Source: JBOHCT01 sp050699055 (lineage in GTDB: Bacteria > Actinomycetota > Actinomycetes > Streptosporangiales > JBOHCT01). From it: 37,815 nucleotides of DNA. This document shows, piece by piece, positions 23,676 through 31,940 of this stretch. The notes beneath the pieces were generated by a model that was not told the origin of the DNA, ran no database searches, and was given only the letters and a program-made list of their open reading frames with translations. The DNA lies in NCBI GenBank assembly GCA_050699055.1, contig JBOHCT010000015.1, forward strand, positions 1-37,815, given 5' to 3'. The translations under genes and the position numbers were made by a program. Every line of letters starts with the position of its first letter. Position 1 is the first letter of the stretch.

Positions 23676-24598
23676 GGCATGACCTCCCGGGCGACGAGGT
23701 CGAGATGCTCCAGATCGGAGAGGTCCAGCACCTGGAGGTAGACCCGCTGGGTCCCCGCCTCGGCGAAACGGCCCAGCTTGTCGGCGACCTCCGCGGGGGT
23801 GCCGGCCAGGCCGTTCTCACGAAGCTCCGATGCCTCGCGGCCGATCGCCCGAGCACGGCGGGCGATCTCCGCCTCGTCGCGCCCGCAGCACAGCACCTGA
23901 GCCGCCGAGTACGTGAGCTGGTCCGGGTCCCGCCCCGACGCCGTACACGCCTCCCGCACCCGGCCGAACTGGGCCCGGCTGTCCTGGAGGGAGTGGAACG
24001 CGATGTTGAACTCGTCGGCGAACCGCGCGGCCAGCCGCGGTGTCCGCCTTGCCCCACCCCCGCCGACCAGCAAGGGTGGATGCGGTGTCTGGACCGGCTT
24101 CGGCAGCGCAGGTGAGTGATCGAGCGCGTAGTGCTTGCCGTCGAAGCAGAACGTCTCGCCCTCCGCCGTACGCCACAATCCGGTGATGATCTGAAGCTGC
24201 TCCTCGAAGCGGTCGAACCGCTGCCCCACGCTCTGCGGGAACGGGACCCCGTAGGCGGTGTGCTCGTCGTGGTACCAGCCCGTGCCGAGTCCGAGCTCCA
24301 CGCGACCTCCGCTCATCTGGTCGACCTGCGCCACCTGAATCGCCAGCGGCCCGGGAAGCCGGAACGTCGCGGCGCTCATGAGCGTGCCCAGCCTGATGCG
24401 GTCGGTCTCGCGCGCGAGGCCGGCCAGGGTCGTCCAGGCGTCGGTCGGGCCTGGGAGGCCGCTGACGCCACCCATCTTGAGGTAATGGTCGGACCGGAAG
24501 AAGGCGCCGAAGCCGAGGCTCTCCGCGGCCTTGGCCACGCCGAGCAGCGTGTCGTACGTCGCCCCCTGCTGTGGTTCGGTGAAAATCCGTAGCTCCAT
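23663..24598 (-). CDS. LLM-class F420-dependent oxidoreductase
   Basis: Luciferase-like monooxygenase fold; actinobacterial members generally use coenzyme F420 or FMN. Signatures are MELRIFTEPQ, GFGAFFRSDHYLKMG, RIRLGTLMSAATFRLPGPLAIQVAQVDQMSGGRVELGLGTGW and HPPLLVGGGGARRTPRLAARFADEFN. The GTGW motif and the GGGG phosphate-binding loop are intact. ATG 24598 is preferred because GGGAGG lies nine bases upstream, giving 311 residues. Substrate cannot be predicted. It is divergent from the methyltransferase at 24663 with only 64 bases between starts, so the promoters overlap. Confidence 0.9.
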   Translation of the reverse strand: MELRIFTEPQQGATYDTLLGVAKAAESLGFGAFFRSDHYLKMGGVSGLPGPTDAWTTLAGLARETDRIRLGTLMSAATFRLPGPLAIQVAQVDQMSGGRVELGLGTGWYHDEHTAYGVPFPQSVGQRFDRFEEQLQIITGLWRTAEGETFCFDGKHYALDHSPALPKPVQTPHPPLLVGGGGARRTPRLAARFADEFNIAFHSLQDSRAQFGRVREACTASGRDPDQLTYSAAQVLCCGRDEAEIARRARAIGREASELRENGLAGTPAEVADKLGRFAEAGTQRVYLQVLDLSDLEHLDLVAREVMPQVG

Positions 24599-24648
24599 GC
24601 GCTCTATCCTCCCTGGCCCCCCGCGTTGCCGTACGCGACCCCGCACAC

Positions 24649-24654
24649 TACGTT
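24649..24654 (+). promoter_or_regulatory. -10 element for the methyltransferase gene (leaderless), with -35
   Basis: TACGTT lies eight bases before GTG 24663; TTGCCG at 24626-24631 is a -35 candidate at a spacing of 17. It overlaps the region upstream of the divergent LLM gene. Confidence 0.5.
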
Positions 24655-24662
24655 GTGTTCGC

Positions 24663-25442
24663 GTGACAGACAGGTCGAAGCTGACCTACAGGCTGCGACA
24701 CGCGTTGCGTCATCCGGATCGGGTCCGCCCGTACCTCGCCCGGCTGACAAGGGACATCTGGCTGCGCCTGCACGCGCGCGACCACGTGAGCTACTACCGC
24801 GCGGTGATGCGGTCGGACGCGGCACGCAGCCCCGAGGCGGCCGTCGGTAGCGCCTCCCACGAGCGCTGGCTCGCGCTCGGCAAGATGCAGTTCGACTACC
24901 TTGTCGACCACGGGCTGAAGCCCGGCGACCGGGTGCTCGAGATCGGCTGCGGCAACCTCCGCGCTGGCTGGCGCCTGATCGAGTACCTCGACGCCGGTCA
25001 CTTCTACGGCGTCGACATATCGCCCGACATCCTGACCTCCGCACAGGAGACCATCGCGCGCTTCGGGTTGCAGGACAAGCTTCCCCACCTCACGCCGGTA
25101 CGCGATCTTACGCTGAGCTTCCTGCCGGCGGGATACTTCACGGTCGTACACGCACACAGCGTCTTCTCCCACTCCCCCGTCGAGGTCATCGACGAGTGTC
25201 TCGCCCGCATCGGCAGGGTGATGGAGGCGGATGGCTTCTTCGACTTCACCTTCGACCGGACCGACGGCGAGGAGCATCACGTCCTGCGCGAGGACTTCTA
25301 CTACCGTACGGACACGCTCATACGCCTCGCGGAGGGCCACGGTCTCGAGGCACGCCTCATGAACGACTGGGAGTGCCTACCGCACCGGCAGTCCAAGATC
25401 CGCGTCACCCTCCCGACCGGGACTGCACGACCTGGCGCGTGA
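24663..25442 (+). CDS. class I SAM-dependent methyltransferase
   Basis: Rossmann-fold methyltransferase of 259 residues. SAM motif I is VLEIGCGNLRAGWRL, near 95-109, followed by an acidic motif II in FYGVDISPDIL; FTVVHAHSVFSHSPVE fits motif IV and the post-motif region, and MEADGFFDFTFDR the strand after it. The first 60 residues are a basic helical region (LTYRLRHALRHPDRVRPYLARL) that might bind a phosphorylated substrate or membrane. Such proteins often sit in glycan or small-molecule clusters, but no such cluster is here. Substrate unknown. Confidence 0.86.
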   Translation: MTDRSKLTYRLRHALRHPDRVRPYLARLTRDIWLRLHARDHVSYYRAVMRSDAARSPEAAVGSASHERWLALGKMQFDYLVDHGLKPGDRVLEIGCGNLRAGWRLIEYLDAGHFYGVDISPDILTSAQETIARFGLQDKLPHLTPVRDLTLSFLPAGYFTVVHAHSVFSHSPVEVIDECLARIGRVMEADGFFDFTFDRTDGEEHHVLREDFYYRTDTLIRLAEGHGLEARLMNDWECLPHRQSKIRVTLPTGTARPGA

Positions 25443-25556
25443 CGTCACCGGCCCTCGGAAGTGCGGGTGCGTGCCCGCGAAACCCGTGATCCACCGGGTG
25501 CGTCGCGCGGCCGATCGAGTATAACCCCATGAGCCGCACCGCAGAAGGAGGCAGAC

Positions 25557-25610
25557 ATGCCTGGCCACCAGGAAAGTGAAAGCGGGACAGGCTGCGCCTG
25601 GGCACGCTGA
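25557..25610 (+). CDS. 17-residue open frame with strong ribosome site
   Basis: AAGGAGG five bases before ATG 25557 starts MPGHQESESGTGCAWAR, which ends at 25610, 14 bases before the frameshifted membrane-protein gene. TATAAC at 25520-25525 could be its -10. It may be a leader peptide coupling translation to the next gene, or just a remnant. No family is recognisable. Confidence 0.3.
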   Translation: MPGHQESESGTGCAWAR

Positions 25611-25624
25611 GAGGAACGCGCACA

Positions 25625-25842
25625 ATGAGAGCTGGCGTTTCCTACTTCTTCCTCTCCTTCATCGCCGGAGCGGTGCTACAGCAGCCTTCCCGGTTCAGGT
25701 CCCTGGGGACAGAATCCATCTGCAGATCCTTGGCTGGGTGCTGATGCTGGTCGGCGCGATTGGCATCCTTTTCAACTTTCCCCCGCCGAAGCTCCGGCTC
25801 TGGCGCAGAAGGGGTCCGCGCGACCGCCCCCCTGACACCTGA
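25625..25842 (+). pseudogene. two-span small membrane protein (DUF6458-like), frameshifted
   Basis: The N-terminal frame from ATG 25625 reads MRAGVSYFFLSFIAGAVL and then goes out of phase, stopping after 38 residues. The neighbouring frame resumes TAAFPVQVPGDRIHLQ and ILGWVLMLVGAIGILF with a charged tail to 25842. Joined at about 25675-25677, where one base seems to be missing, they give a 72-residue protein with two hydrophobic helices and a GDRIHLQILGWVLM centre, closely like the small actinobacterial DUF6458 type. A GAGAGGA ribosome site precedes the ATG. Either a real inactivation or a sequencing error. Confidence 0.65.
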
Positions 25843-25915
25843 GATGCCCGCCGCCGCAGGCGCCCGACGAGGCGACCACGCGCACACGGAGAGCCAACGG
25901 AGAGACGAGGGGCGC

Positions 25916-26194
25916 TCAACCTGCCTGGTCGCCGGGACGTAGATTCGGCATCCTTGGGTCGAGGGGCTGACCGGTGCCGAGACCAGCCTTCTCGTGCTCC
26001 TCGCGGCGCTCCTCGGCGGTCCTTCCGAGCGCCGCCATGTTCCCCTGGGGTGTGATGGACTTCCCGACCAGGTCTGGGTTCTCCCCCATGCGCTTGATGT
26101 TCAGATAGCGCTGCAACTCCTGCCGCTGCAGGTACAGCGCTCCCCCCACCCCGAGCAGGCCGACCGTCATCGTCATCGCTAGCCGTTTCCTCAT
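25916..26194 (-). CDS. small membrane-anchored protein (92 aa)
   Basis: Short protein of unknown function. A basic start (MRKR) and one helix (LAMTMTVGLLGVGGALYL) anchor it; the remainder is a charged cytoplasmic or extracellular tail (RQELQRYLNIKRMGENPDL, TAEERREEHEKAGLG). The RYLxIKRM stretch after the helix resembles the short DUF6893-type proteins of actinobacteria, but this tail is longer. ATG 26194 is well supported by AGGAGG five bases upstream. It points toward the frameshifted gene at 25625, tail to tail, with a 73-base gap. Confidence 0.6.
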   Translation of the reverse strand: MRKRLAMTMTVGLLGVGGALYLQRQELQRYLNIKRMGENPDLVGKSITPQGNMAALGRTAEERREEHEKAGLGTGQPLDPRMPNLRPGDQAG

Positions 26195-26236
26195 CGCTGC
26201 CTCCTGGAACGTCTGTCTTCTGGAACGCCGACAGGG

Positions 26237-26413
26237 TCATCGTGCCCGCGAAATCGCGGAAGCATACCCGATCCGTGGCTCGCGGGATCGTCCATGGTCA
26301 CGCGCCTTCGTCGGCGCCTTCACGAAGTCCATCGCCACCATGTTCACCCCGTACTCCGGATTGCCGAGGAAGACCGTCTGCTCCCACTTGATCAGCCCGA
26401 GGGTCCGCGGCAC
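26237..26413 (-). CDS. possible short or degenerate gene of unknown family
   Basis: From GTG 26413 this frame encodes 58 residues including TLGLIKWEQTVFLGNPEYG followed by VNMVAMDFVKAPTKA. The composition (hydrophobic, aromatic and acidic residues in normal proportion) is protein-like, whereas the overlapping minus frame over the same stretch is Arg/Gly/Asp-rich shadow. No good ribosome site precedes it and the last 20 residues look random. It may be the end of a decayed gene. I do not recognise the family. Confidence 0.3.
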   Translation of the reverse strand: MPRTLGLIKWEQTVFLGNPEYGVNMVAMDFVKAPTKARDHGRSREPRIGYASAISRAR

Positions 26414-26464
26414 GCTCCAACCGCGGCGGCGGCACGCCCGCCCGCACGGCGCGGGGTAAGACCT

Positions 26465-27721
26465 CTACTCGGGCCCCCTGGTCAGGGTCGCGACCACCTC
26501 GACGTGGTGGGTCATCGGGAAGATGTCGAAGGCCCGAAGGCCCGCCAGGCACCAGCCCCGGGCGCCGAAGGAGGCGAGGTCGCGCGCGAGCGTCGCCGGG
26601 TCGCACGCGACATAGGCGACGCGCCGAGGGGCGAGCCCACTGATCCGCTCGACGACCGCACGCCCCGCGCCCGTACGCGGCGGATCGAGGACCACGAGGT
26701 CGGCGCGGGCAGGCCCACCGACGCCCAGTACGTCGACGACGCGCCCGTGTTCGACCCGCACCTGGCGGAGATCACGGAGGTTGTACCGCGCGTCGGCGAC
26801 GGCGACCCGGTTCGCCTCGACCCCGGTGACGCGCCCACCTGGCCCTACCCGCGTCGCGAGCGCACCGGCGAACAGGCCGGCACCGCAGTACAGATCCACC
26901 GCCCTCTCCCCCGCGCACGGCTCCAGCCCGTCGATCACGGCCTCCGCGAGGGCGTCGGCTGCCCCCGGGTGAACCTGCCAGAAGCCGGGTCCGCTGACCC
27001 GCCACGTGCGCCCGAGGGCGAACTCACGGAGGCGTGCCCGGCCGCGGACGGGCCGCGAGGGCCCCCCGCGCGTGACGCGCAGCACCGAGGCCTGCGCGTC
27101 GAGTGGGGGAACCGACACATCGCGGCGCTGGCCGGGGGTCACCATGACGGCGCGGTCGTCGCCCGCCCCGGCGACCGCCTCCACGCTCGCGGCGCCCTGC
27201 CAGCGACGACGTTCCACCCCGATGTCCTCGACAGAAGGATGGGCGATGAGACAGGCGTCGATCGGATGGACGTCGTGCGAACGGTGGCGGCGCAGGCCGA
27301 CGACGCCGTCCCCTCGTACGCTGAACCGCACGCGGGTGCGCCAGGCGAGCCCCTCCCGATCGCCTGGTACCGGGTCGACGACTACGGCGTGTTCGATGCC
27401 CGCGAGGCGGCGCAGCTGCTCCTCGACCACCGCGGCCTTGAGCTCGCGCTGCGCCGGCAGTCGCGCGTGCTGCCAGTCGCAGCCGCCGCAGCGTCCCGGC
27501 CCCGCGTACGGACACGGCGGGTCGACCCGCTGCGGGGAAGGGACGAGCACCTCCACCGCGTCGGCACGCAGGTGGTGGCGCCGCTGCTCCGTCACAACGG
27601 CTCGTACGCGCTCGCCGGGCAGCGCGTGGCGCACGAACACCACCTGACCCTCGTGGCGGGCGACGCAGGAGCCGCCATGGGTGGGAGGACCGACGGAAAG
27701 GTCAAGCGTCGTCCCGATCAT
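26465..27721 (-). CDS. class I RNA methyltransferase, TRAM plus [4Fe-4S] (RlmCD/TrmA family, RNA m5U)
   Basis: Methylates C5 of uridine in rRNA or tRNA with SAM. An N-terminal TRAM domain (VGPPTHGGSCVARHEGQVVFVRHALPGE) is followed by cysteines C70, C78, C81 and C157, a plausible [4Fe-4S] set. The SAM motif VDLYCGAGLFAGALA starts at 275, DPPR is at 346-349 and the catalytic cysteine is C373 in VAYVACDPATLARDL. At 418 residues it is typical of actinobacterial homologues, which are not assigned to a single target position. ATG 27721 overlaps the stop of the APC permease gene (ATGA), so the two are translationally coupled. Confidence 0.92.
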   Translation of the reverse strand: MIGTTLDLSVGPPTHGGSCVARHEGQVVFVRHALPGERVRAVVTEQRRHHLRADAVEVLVPSPQRVDPPCPYAGPGRCGGCDWQHARLPAQRELKAAVVEEQLRRLAGIEHAVVVDPVPGDREGLAWRTRVRFSVRGDGVVGLRRHRSHDVHPIDACLIAHPSVEDIGVERRRWQGAASVEAVAGAGDDRAVMVTPGQRRDVSVPPLDAQASVLRVTRGGPSRPVRGRARLREFALGRTWRVSGPGFWQVHPGAADALAEAVIDGLEPCAGERAVDLYCGAGLFAGALATRVGPGGRVTGVEANRVAVADARYNLRDLRQVRVEHGRVVDVLGVGGPARADLVVLDPPRTGAGRAVVERISGLAPRRVAYVACDPATLARDLASFGARGWCLAGLRAFDIFPMTHHVEVVATLTRGPE

Positions 27722-29793
27722 CAGCCCTCACCCGGAGGCGTACGCGGCGGCCGGCCGGATGAGCCGGGGCCCGACGGTTTGCGTCTCGCCTGCTTGGGGC
27801 GGGCCTGCTTGGGACGAATCTGCCCCGGGCGGCGCACCGCGCCCGGAGCGAAGGGAGCGTAGTCGGACAGTCGCCGGTGGCGGGAGGAGGCGAGCTGCCA
27901 CGGCACGCTCGTCACCATCACGCCCGGCTGGAAGAGCAGGCGCCCCTTGAGCCGGAGGGCGCTCTGGTTGTGCAGCAGCTGCTCCCACCAGTGCCCGACG
28001 ACGTACTCGGGGATGAACACCGTGACGACGTCACGAGGACTGCGCCGCCGGACCCCCTTCACGTAGTCGAGGATGGGTCGGGTGATCTCGCGGAACGGCG
28101 AGTCGAGGATCTTGAGCGGCGTCGCGAGACCCAGGCGGTCCCACTCGTCCTGCAGCTTCTGCGCCTCACCCGCGTCGACCGCGACGCTCACCGCCTCGAG
28201 CGTCGACGGCCTCGTGGCACGCGCGTACGCGAGCGCCCGCAGGGTGGGCTTATGGACCTGGGAGACGAGCACGATGGCGTGGTTGCGGCCGGGCAGCGTG
28301 ACGTCCTCGTCGCCGGGGGTCACCTCTCGCGCGACGGAGTCGTAGTGGCGGCGGATGGCCTTCATGAGCAGGAAGATGAGCGGCATCGCCACGCAGACGA
28401 TCCACGCGCCGGCGCGGAACTTCGTGATCAGGATGACCACCAGGACGATGCCGGTGAGGCAGGCGCCGAAGGTGTTGATGCCTCGCGACCGCAGCATACG
28501 CCGGCGCGCCGTGGGGTCTGTCTCCTCCCGGAGCAGGCGGGTCCAGTGCCGCACCATGCCGGTCTGGCTGACCGTGAACGACACGAACACGCCGATGATG
28601 TACAGCTGGATGAGCCGAGTGACCGAGGCGTCGAACGCGTAGATCAACAGCCCCGCGAACGCCGCCAGCAGGAAGATCCCGTTGCTGTACGCCAGGCGGT
28701 CGCCACGGGTGTGGAGCTGGCGCGGCATGTAGCGGTCCTGCGCGAGGATCGAGCTCAAGACGGGGAACCCGTTGAACGCCGTGTTCGCCGCGAACAGGAG
28801 GATCAGGCCGGTCACCGCGGCAAGGTAGTAGAAGCCCGGATGGAAGTTGCTGAAGACCGCCTCGCCGACCTGCGCGATGATCGGCGGATGGTGGTAGCCG
28901 GGCGGTGTCCCCAGCAGACGCCCCGGGCCGGCGATCTTCACGTCCGTCGCGAGCGCCATGCCCGTTATACCGAGAAACATCGACACCGCGATGAGGCCCA
29001 GCATCAGCAGGGTCCGCGCGGCGTTGGGCCCCTTGGGCCGCCGGAACGCCGGCACCCCGTTGCTGATCGCCTCGACACCGGTCAGCGCCGCCGACCCGGA
29101 CGAGAACGCGCGGAGGATGAGGAAGAGGAACGCCAACCCGGCGAGCCCAGACTCCTCGGGAACGATGCGGAAGCGCGCGCTCGGCGCGGTGAGGTCAGCA
29201 CCCAGAGCGAACCGCAGCCCTCCGTAGATCAACATGCCGAAAACACCCAGCATGAACGCGTATGCCGGCACCGCGAACGCCGTCCCCGACTCGCGGACGC
29301 CGCGCAGGTTCATCAGCATCAGCACGGCGACGACGACCAGAGACGCCAGCACCACATGCGGAGCCAGGGAAGGTATGGCCGATGCCACATAGGCGATGCC
29401 TGACGAGATCGAGACCGCGACGGTCAGCGTGTAGTCGACCATGAGCGCGCTGGCCACGGCCAAGCCGAAGTTGCCCCCGAGGTTGGTCGTCGCGACCTGA
29501 TAGTCCCCGCCCCCGCTGGTGTACGCACGGACGTTGTGCCGATACGACGCGACGACGGTGAGCAGGATCGCCGCGACCGCTCCCGCGATGAACGGGGCGA
29601 GACTGTACGTGGCCACCCCGGCGACCGAGAGTATGAGAAAGATCTCCTCCGGCGCGTACGCGACGGACGACAGCGCGTCGCTCGCGAACACCGGCAGCGC
29701 GATCCGTTTGGGCAGCAGCTGCTCGTGTGCCTGGGCGCTGCGCAGGGCCCTACCGACGAGCAGCCTCTTCCCCAGGTCCGTAACCCTCGACAC
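27721..29793 (-). CDS. APC-superfamily permease, KimA-like probable potassium importer
   Basis: Membrane transporter of 690 residues with about twelve helices. The N-terminal half has the APC-fold hallmarks: LPVFASDALSSVAYAPEEIFLILSVAG, SGGGDYQVATTNLGG, ALTGVEAISNGVPAFRRPKGPNA. The C-terminal third, from about residue 470, is cytoplasmic with an extended universal-stress-like domain (HAIVLVSQVHKPTLRALAYARA), as in KimA proteins that import K+ and are controlled by c-di-AMP. The last 40 residues are Pro/Arg/Lys-rich and probably disordered. Two TrkA genes diverge from it, strongly supporting a role in potassium transport. GTG 29793 lies eight bases after a TATTCT -10, without ribosome site. 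Confidence 0.88.
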   Translation of the reverse strand: MSRVTDLGKRLLVGRALRSAQAHEQLLPKRIALPVFASDALSSVAYAPEEIFLILSVAGVATYSLAPFIAGAVAAILLTVVASYRHNVRAYTSGGGDYQVATTNLGGNFGLAVASALMVDYTLTVAVSISSGIAYVASAIPSLAPHVVLASLVVVAVLMLMNLRGVRESGTAFAVPAYAFMLGVFGMLIYGGLRFALGADLTAPSARFRIVPEESGLAGLAFLFLILRAFSSGSAALTGVEAISNGVPAFRRPKGPNAARTLLMLGLIAVSMFLGITGMALATDVKIAGPGRLLGTPPGYHHPPIIAQVGEAVFSNFHPGFYYLAAVTGLILLFAANTAFNGFPVLSSILAQDRYMPRQLHTRGDRLAYSNGIFLLAAFAGLLIYAFDASVTRLIQLYIIGVFVSFTVSQTGMVRHWTRLLREETDPTARRRMLRSRGINTFGACLTGIVLVVILITKFRAGAWIVCVAMPLIFLLMKAIRRHYDSVAREVTPGDEDVTLPGRNHAIVLVSQVHKPTLRALAYARATRPSTLEAVSVAVDAGEAQKLQDEWDRLGLATPLKILDSPFREITRPILDYVKGVRRRSPRDVVTVFIPEYVVGHWWEQLLHNQSALRLKGRLLFQPGVMVTSVPWQLASSRHRRLSDYAPFAPGAVRRPGQIRPKQARPKQARRKPSGPGSSGRPPRTPPGEG

Positions 29794-29801
29794 GCCTGGA
29801 G

Positions 29802-29807
29802 AGAATA
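29802..29807 (-). promoter_or_regulatory. -10 element for the APC permease (leaderless)
   Basis: TATTCT on the minus strand, eight bases before GTG 29793. It faces away from a TAGCGT (29854-29859) on the plus strand that can serve as -10 for the trkA transcript, so the divergent promoters lie within about 60 bases. Confidence 0.5.
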
Positions 29808-29881
29808 CGGCCTCGGACGTACGGTTGGCGGTCCGGGCACGGGCGGGAGGCGTGTAGCGTTCGTGGCCTTAGGGGAGGCTA

Positions 29882-29944
29882 ATGACCTGGCAAACCTACT
29901 TGGTGGGGCACTGGGTGCCGGAGGGACGGCCGTGCACATCGTGA
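29882..29944 (+). CDS. possible 20-residue upstream frame overlapping the trkA start
   Basis: ATG 29882, preceded by GGGGAGG, encodes MTWQTYLVGHWVPEGRPCTS and stops at 29944, 10 bases inside trkA. Ribosomes finishing it would end almost on the trkA start, so it could couple or limit trkA translation. It might instead be fortuitous in a 66-base leader. Confidence 0.3.
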   Translation: MTWQTYLVGHWVPEGRPCTS

Positions 29945-30603
29945 TCATGGGGTGTGGGCGCGTCGGCACGATGCTGGCCCGCAGCCTCGAGGACAGGGGC
30001 CAATCGGTCGCCATCATCGACAAGGACCCAGAGGCCTTCCGGCGGCTGGGGCCGCACTTCGCCGGTCGGCGGGTGGCCGGCTTCGGTTTCGACCCCGACG
30101 TGATGCGCGAGTCGGGTGTCGAGCAGGCGGGCGCCTTCGCCGCCGTCAGCAGTGGCGACAACTCGAACATCATCTCCGCGCGGGTGGCACGAGAGACGTT
30201 CGGCGTCGAGCGTGTCGTCGCCCGCATCTACGATCCACGGCGCGCCGCGGTCTACCAGCGCTTCGGCATCCCCACCGTGGCGACCGTCCGGTGGACGTCG
30301 GACCAGATGCTGCGCCGGCTGTTGCCGGAAGCGGCGCAGGAACCGCTGTGGCGGGACGAAAGCGGATCGGTCGTCTTGTCCGAGGTCCGCGTCGACTCTC
30401 GGTGGGTCGGCGAGAAGATCGCCACGATCGAGCAGGCCGCGGGTGCCCGTATCGCGTTTCTCGCCCGGCTTGGCGAGGGTGTCGTCCCTGACGCCGAGAC
30501 CGTCCTCCAAGAAGACGACCTGGTCCACGTCGTCATGCCGACGGCCGAGGTGGAGCGGATCCGCGCTCTTTTCTGGGGCAGGACGACAGGAGACGAGGCA
30601 TGA
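29932..30603 (+). CDS. TrkA-family potassium channel/transport regulator (CeoB-like)
   Basis: Cytoplasmic RCK protein: an N-terminal Rossmann domain binds NAD(H) or a nucleotide (HIVIMGCGRVGTMLARSLEDRGQSVAIIDKDP, GxGxxG at 8-13) and a C-terminal TrkA_C domain (about 135-220) senses ligand. It gates a K+ transporter, most likely the divergent APC permease or an unlinked Trk pore, since no TrkH/KtrB pore is in the window. GTG 29932 has GGAGGG six bases upstream. The stop overlaps the next gene by ATGA. 223 residues. Confidence 0.9.
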   Translation: MHIVIMGCGRVGTMLARSLEDRGQSVAIIDKDPEAFRRLGPHFAGRRVAGFGFDPDVMRESGVEQAGAFAAVSSGDNSNIISARVARETFGVERVVARIYDPRRAAVYQRFGIPTVATVRWTSDQMLRRLLPEAAQEPLWRDESGSVVLSEVRVDSRWVGEKIATIEQAAGARIAFLARLGEGVVPDAETVLQEDDLVHVVMPTAEVERIRALFWGRTTGDEA

Positions 30604-31316
30604 GGGTCGCGATCGCCGGGGCGGGAGCCGTCGGACGCTCCATCGCCGAGGAGCTGCTGGGCCACGGGCACGAGATCCTTCTCATCGACAAGAACCCAAG
30701 CGCGATCAAAGTCGACAGCGTGCCGCGAGCCGAGTGGCTGCTCGCCGACGCGTGTGAGATCTCGGCCCTTGACGAGGCGGGCCTGGAGCAGTGCGATGTC
30801 GTCGTGGCGGCGAGCGGCGACGACAAGGTGAACCTCGTCCTCTCGCTGCTCGCCAAGACCGAGTACGGGGTCCCGCGCGTCGTGGCGCGCATCAACCACC
30901 CGAAGAACGAGTGGCTGTTCAACGAGTCCTGGGGTATAGACGTCGCGGTCTCGACACCCCGTCTGCTGTCCGCGCTCGTGGAGGAGGCGGTCTCGGTGGG
31001 CGACCTCGTACGCCTCATGACATTCCGGCAGGGTGAGGCCAACCTCGTCGAGCTCACGCTGTCCGGAGAGGCGCCTCTCGTCGGGGACCGCATCGGCGGG
31101 GTCACCTGGCCCACCGACACCGCGCTCGTCGCGATCCTGCGTGAGGGCCGCGTTCTCGTACCAGATCCCGACCAGCCGCTCGAGGCCGGCGACGAGCTGT
31201 TGTTCGTCGCGAACCAGGACATGGAAGGGCAGCTCGCGGAGCTACTTGGGGCACCGGAGGCAGGAGCTGCCAAGGCAGGAGGCTACGAGGGAGGAGAGTC
31301 AGTCGCGGGAGCCTGA
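30600..31316 (+). CDS. TrkA-family potassium transport regulator (CeoC-like)
   Basis: Second RCK protein of the pair, 238 residues: the nucleotide-binding VAIAGAGAVGRSIAEELLGHGHEILLIDKNP at 3-33, the acidic DACEISALDEAGLEQCDVVVAASGDD region, and a TrkA_C domain from about 140 (ANLVELTLSGEAPLVGDRIGG). In actinobacteria the CeoB/CeoC pair is thought to form a mixed regulatory ring. ATG 30600 overlaps the preceding stop. The last 18 bases overlap the DUF3159 gene, tail to tail; the C-terminal tail (GAAKAGGYEGGESVAGA) is flexible. Confidence 0.9.
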   Translation: MRVAIAGAGAVGRSIAEELLGHGHEILLIDKNPSAIKVDSVPRAEWLLADACEISALDEAGLEQCDVVVAASGDDKVNLVLSLLAKTEYGVPRVVARINHPKNEWLFNESWGIDVAVSTPRLLSALVEEAVSVGDLVRLMTFRQGEANLVELTLSGEAPLVGDRIGGVTWPTDTALVAILREGRVLVPDPDQPLEAGDELLFVANQDMEGQLAELLGAPEAGAAKAGGYEGGESVAGA

Positions 31317-31940
31317 CCTGGGCGGCCGGATGAGCAGCCAACTCAGCCAGACCACCAGTGCCCAGAGCGGCCAGCTGAGCACCAGGTGGACGACGCCGAG
31401 AGCGACGACTTGACCGGCGAGGTACAGCGGCACCTCCGCGAGCAGCCTTACCGCGAACATCCCGACCCACAGCCAGCTCGCCCAGGTAAACGCGCGCATG
31501 CGGGCAGGGTCCCGACGCCAGCCGACGCCTTCCCCCATCAACAGCCCGACGACCACCCCGAGCAGCGGCCACCTGACGACGATGGAGACCGCCCACCCCA
31601 CGGCGTAGCCGGCGTTGATGAGCAGCTTGGGTAGGAAGAAGTCCTCCGGCCGCCCGGTCTCGTGGGCGACGAACGCCGCGAGCGCGACCCCCACGAAGCC
31701 CGCGATGGCGTACTGCAGGGTCTCGCGCCGGACCAGCCGGACGACGAGCAGCACCGCCCCCACACCGACGGCCGCCCAGAGCGCGGGGGTCAGACCCACC
31801 ACGGTGTAGACCACCGCGAAGACGACACCGGGCAGACCGGTGTCGGCCACCCCACGGCGGCCGCCGAGTGCGGCGTACAGCGACGTCGGCTGGTTCGACG
31901 TCACGTGCTGGCCCGGCGTCGGGGCCGCTTCGTCGCTCAC
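31299..31940 (-). CDS. DUF3159 membrane protein
   Basis: Integral membrane protein of unknown function, 213 residues with five or six hydrophobic helices (LPGVVFAVVYTVVGLTPALWAAV, GVGAVLLVVRLV, YAIAGFVGVALAAFVAH and others). The family pattern includes LGGRRGVADTGLPGVVF near the N-terminus and LPKLLINAGYAVGWAVSIVVRWPLLGVVVGLL centrally, with AFTWASWLWVGMFAVRL following. The GTG at 31940 overlaps the stop of the OB-fold gene (GTGA), showing coupling. DUF3159 next to an OB-fold gene and the TrkA pair is conserved in actinobacteria. Confidence 0.87.
   Translation of the reverse strand: MSDEAAPTPGQHVTSNQPTSLYAALGGRRGVADTGLPGVVFAVVYTVVGLTPALWAAVGVGAVLLVVRLVRRETLQYAIAGFVGVALAAFVAHETGRPEDFFLPKLLINAGYAVGWAVSIVVRWPLLGVVVGLLMGEGVGWRRDPARMRAFTWASWLWVGMFAVRLLAEVPLYLAGQVVALGVVHLVLSWPLWALVVWLSWLLIRPPRSGSRD

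Noticed and set aside
26294..27862. Plus-strand 522-residue frame opposite the RNA methyltransferase
   Set aside because: Shadow of the TRAM methyltransferase; no recognisable motif, no ribosome site.
29794..29931. c-di-AMP (ydaO) riboswitch before the potassium genes
   Set aside because: The leaders are far shorter than a ydaO aptamer and lack its conserved motifs; the permease looks leaderless.
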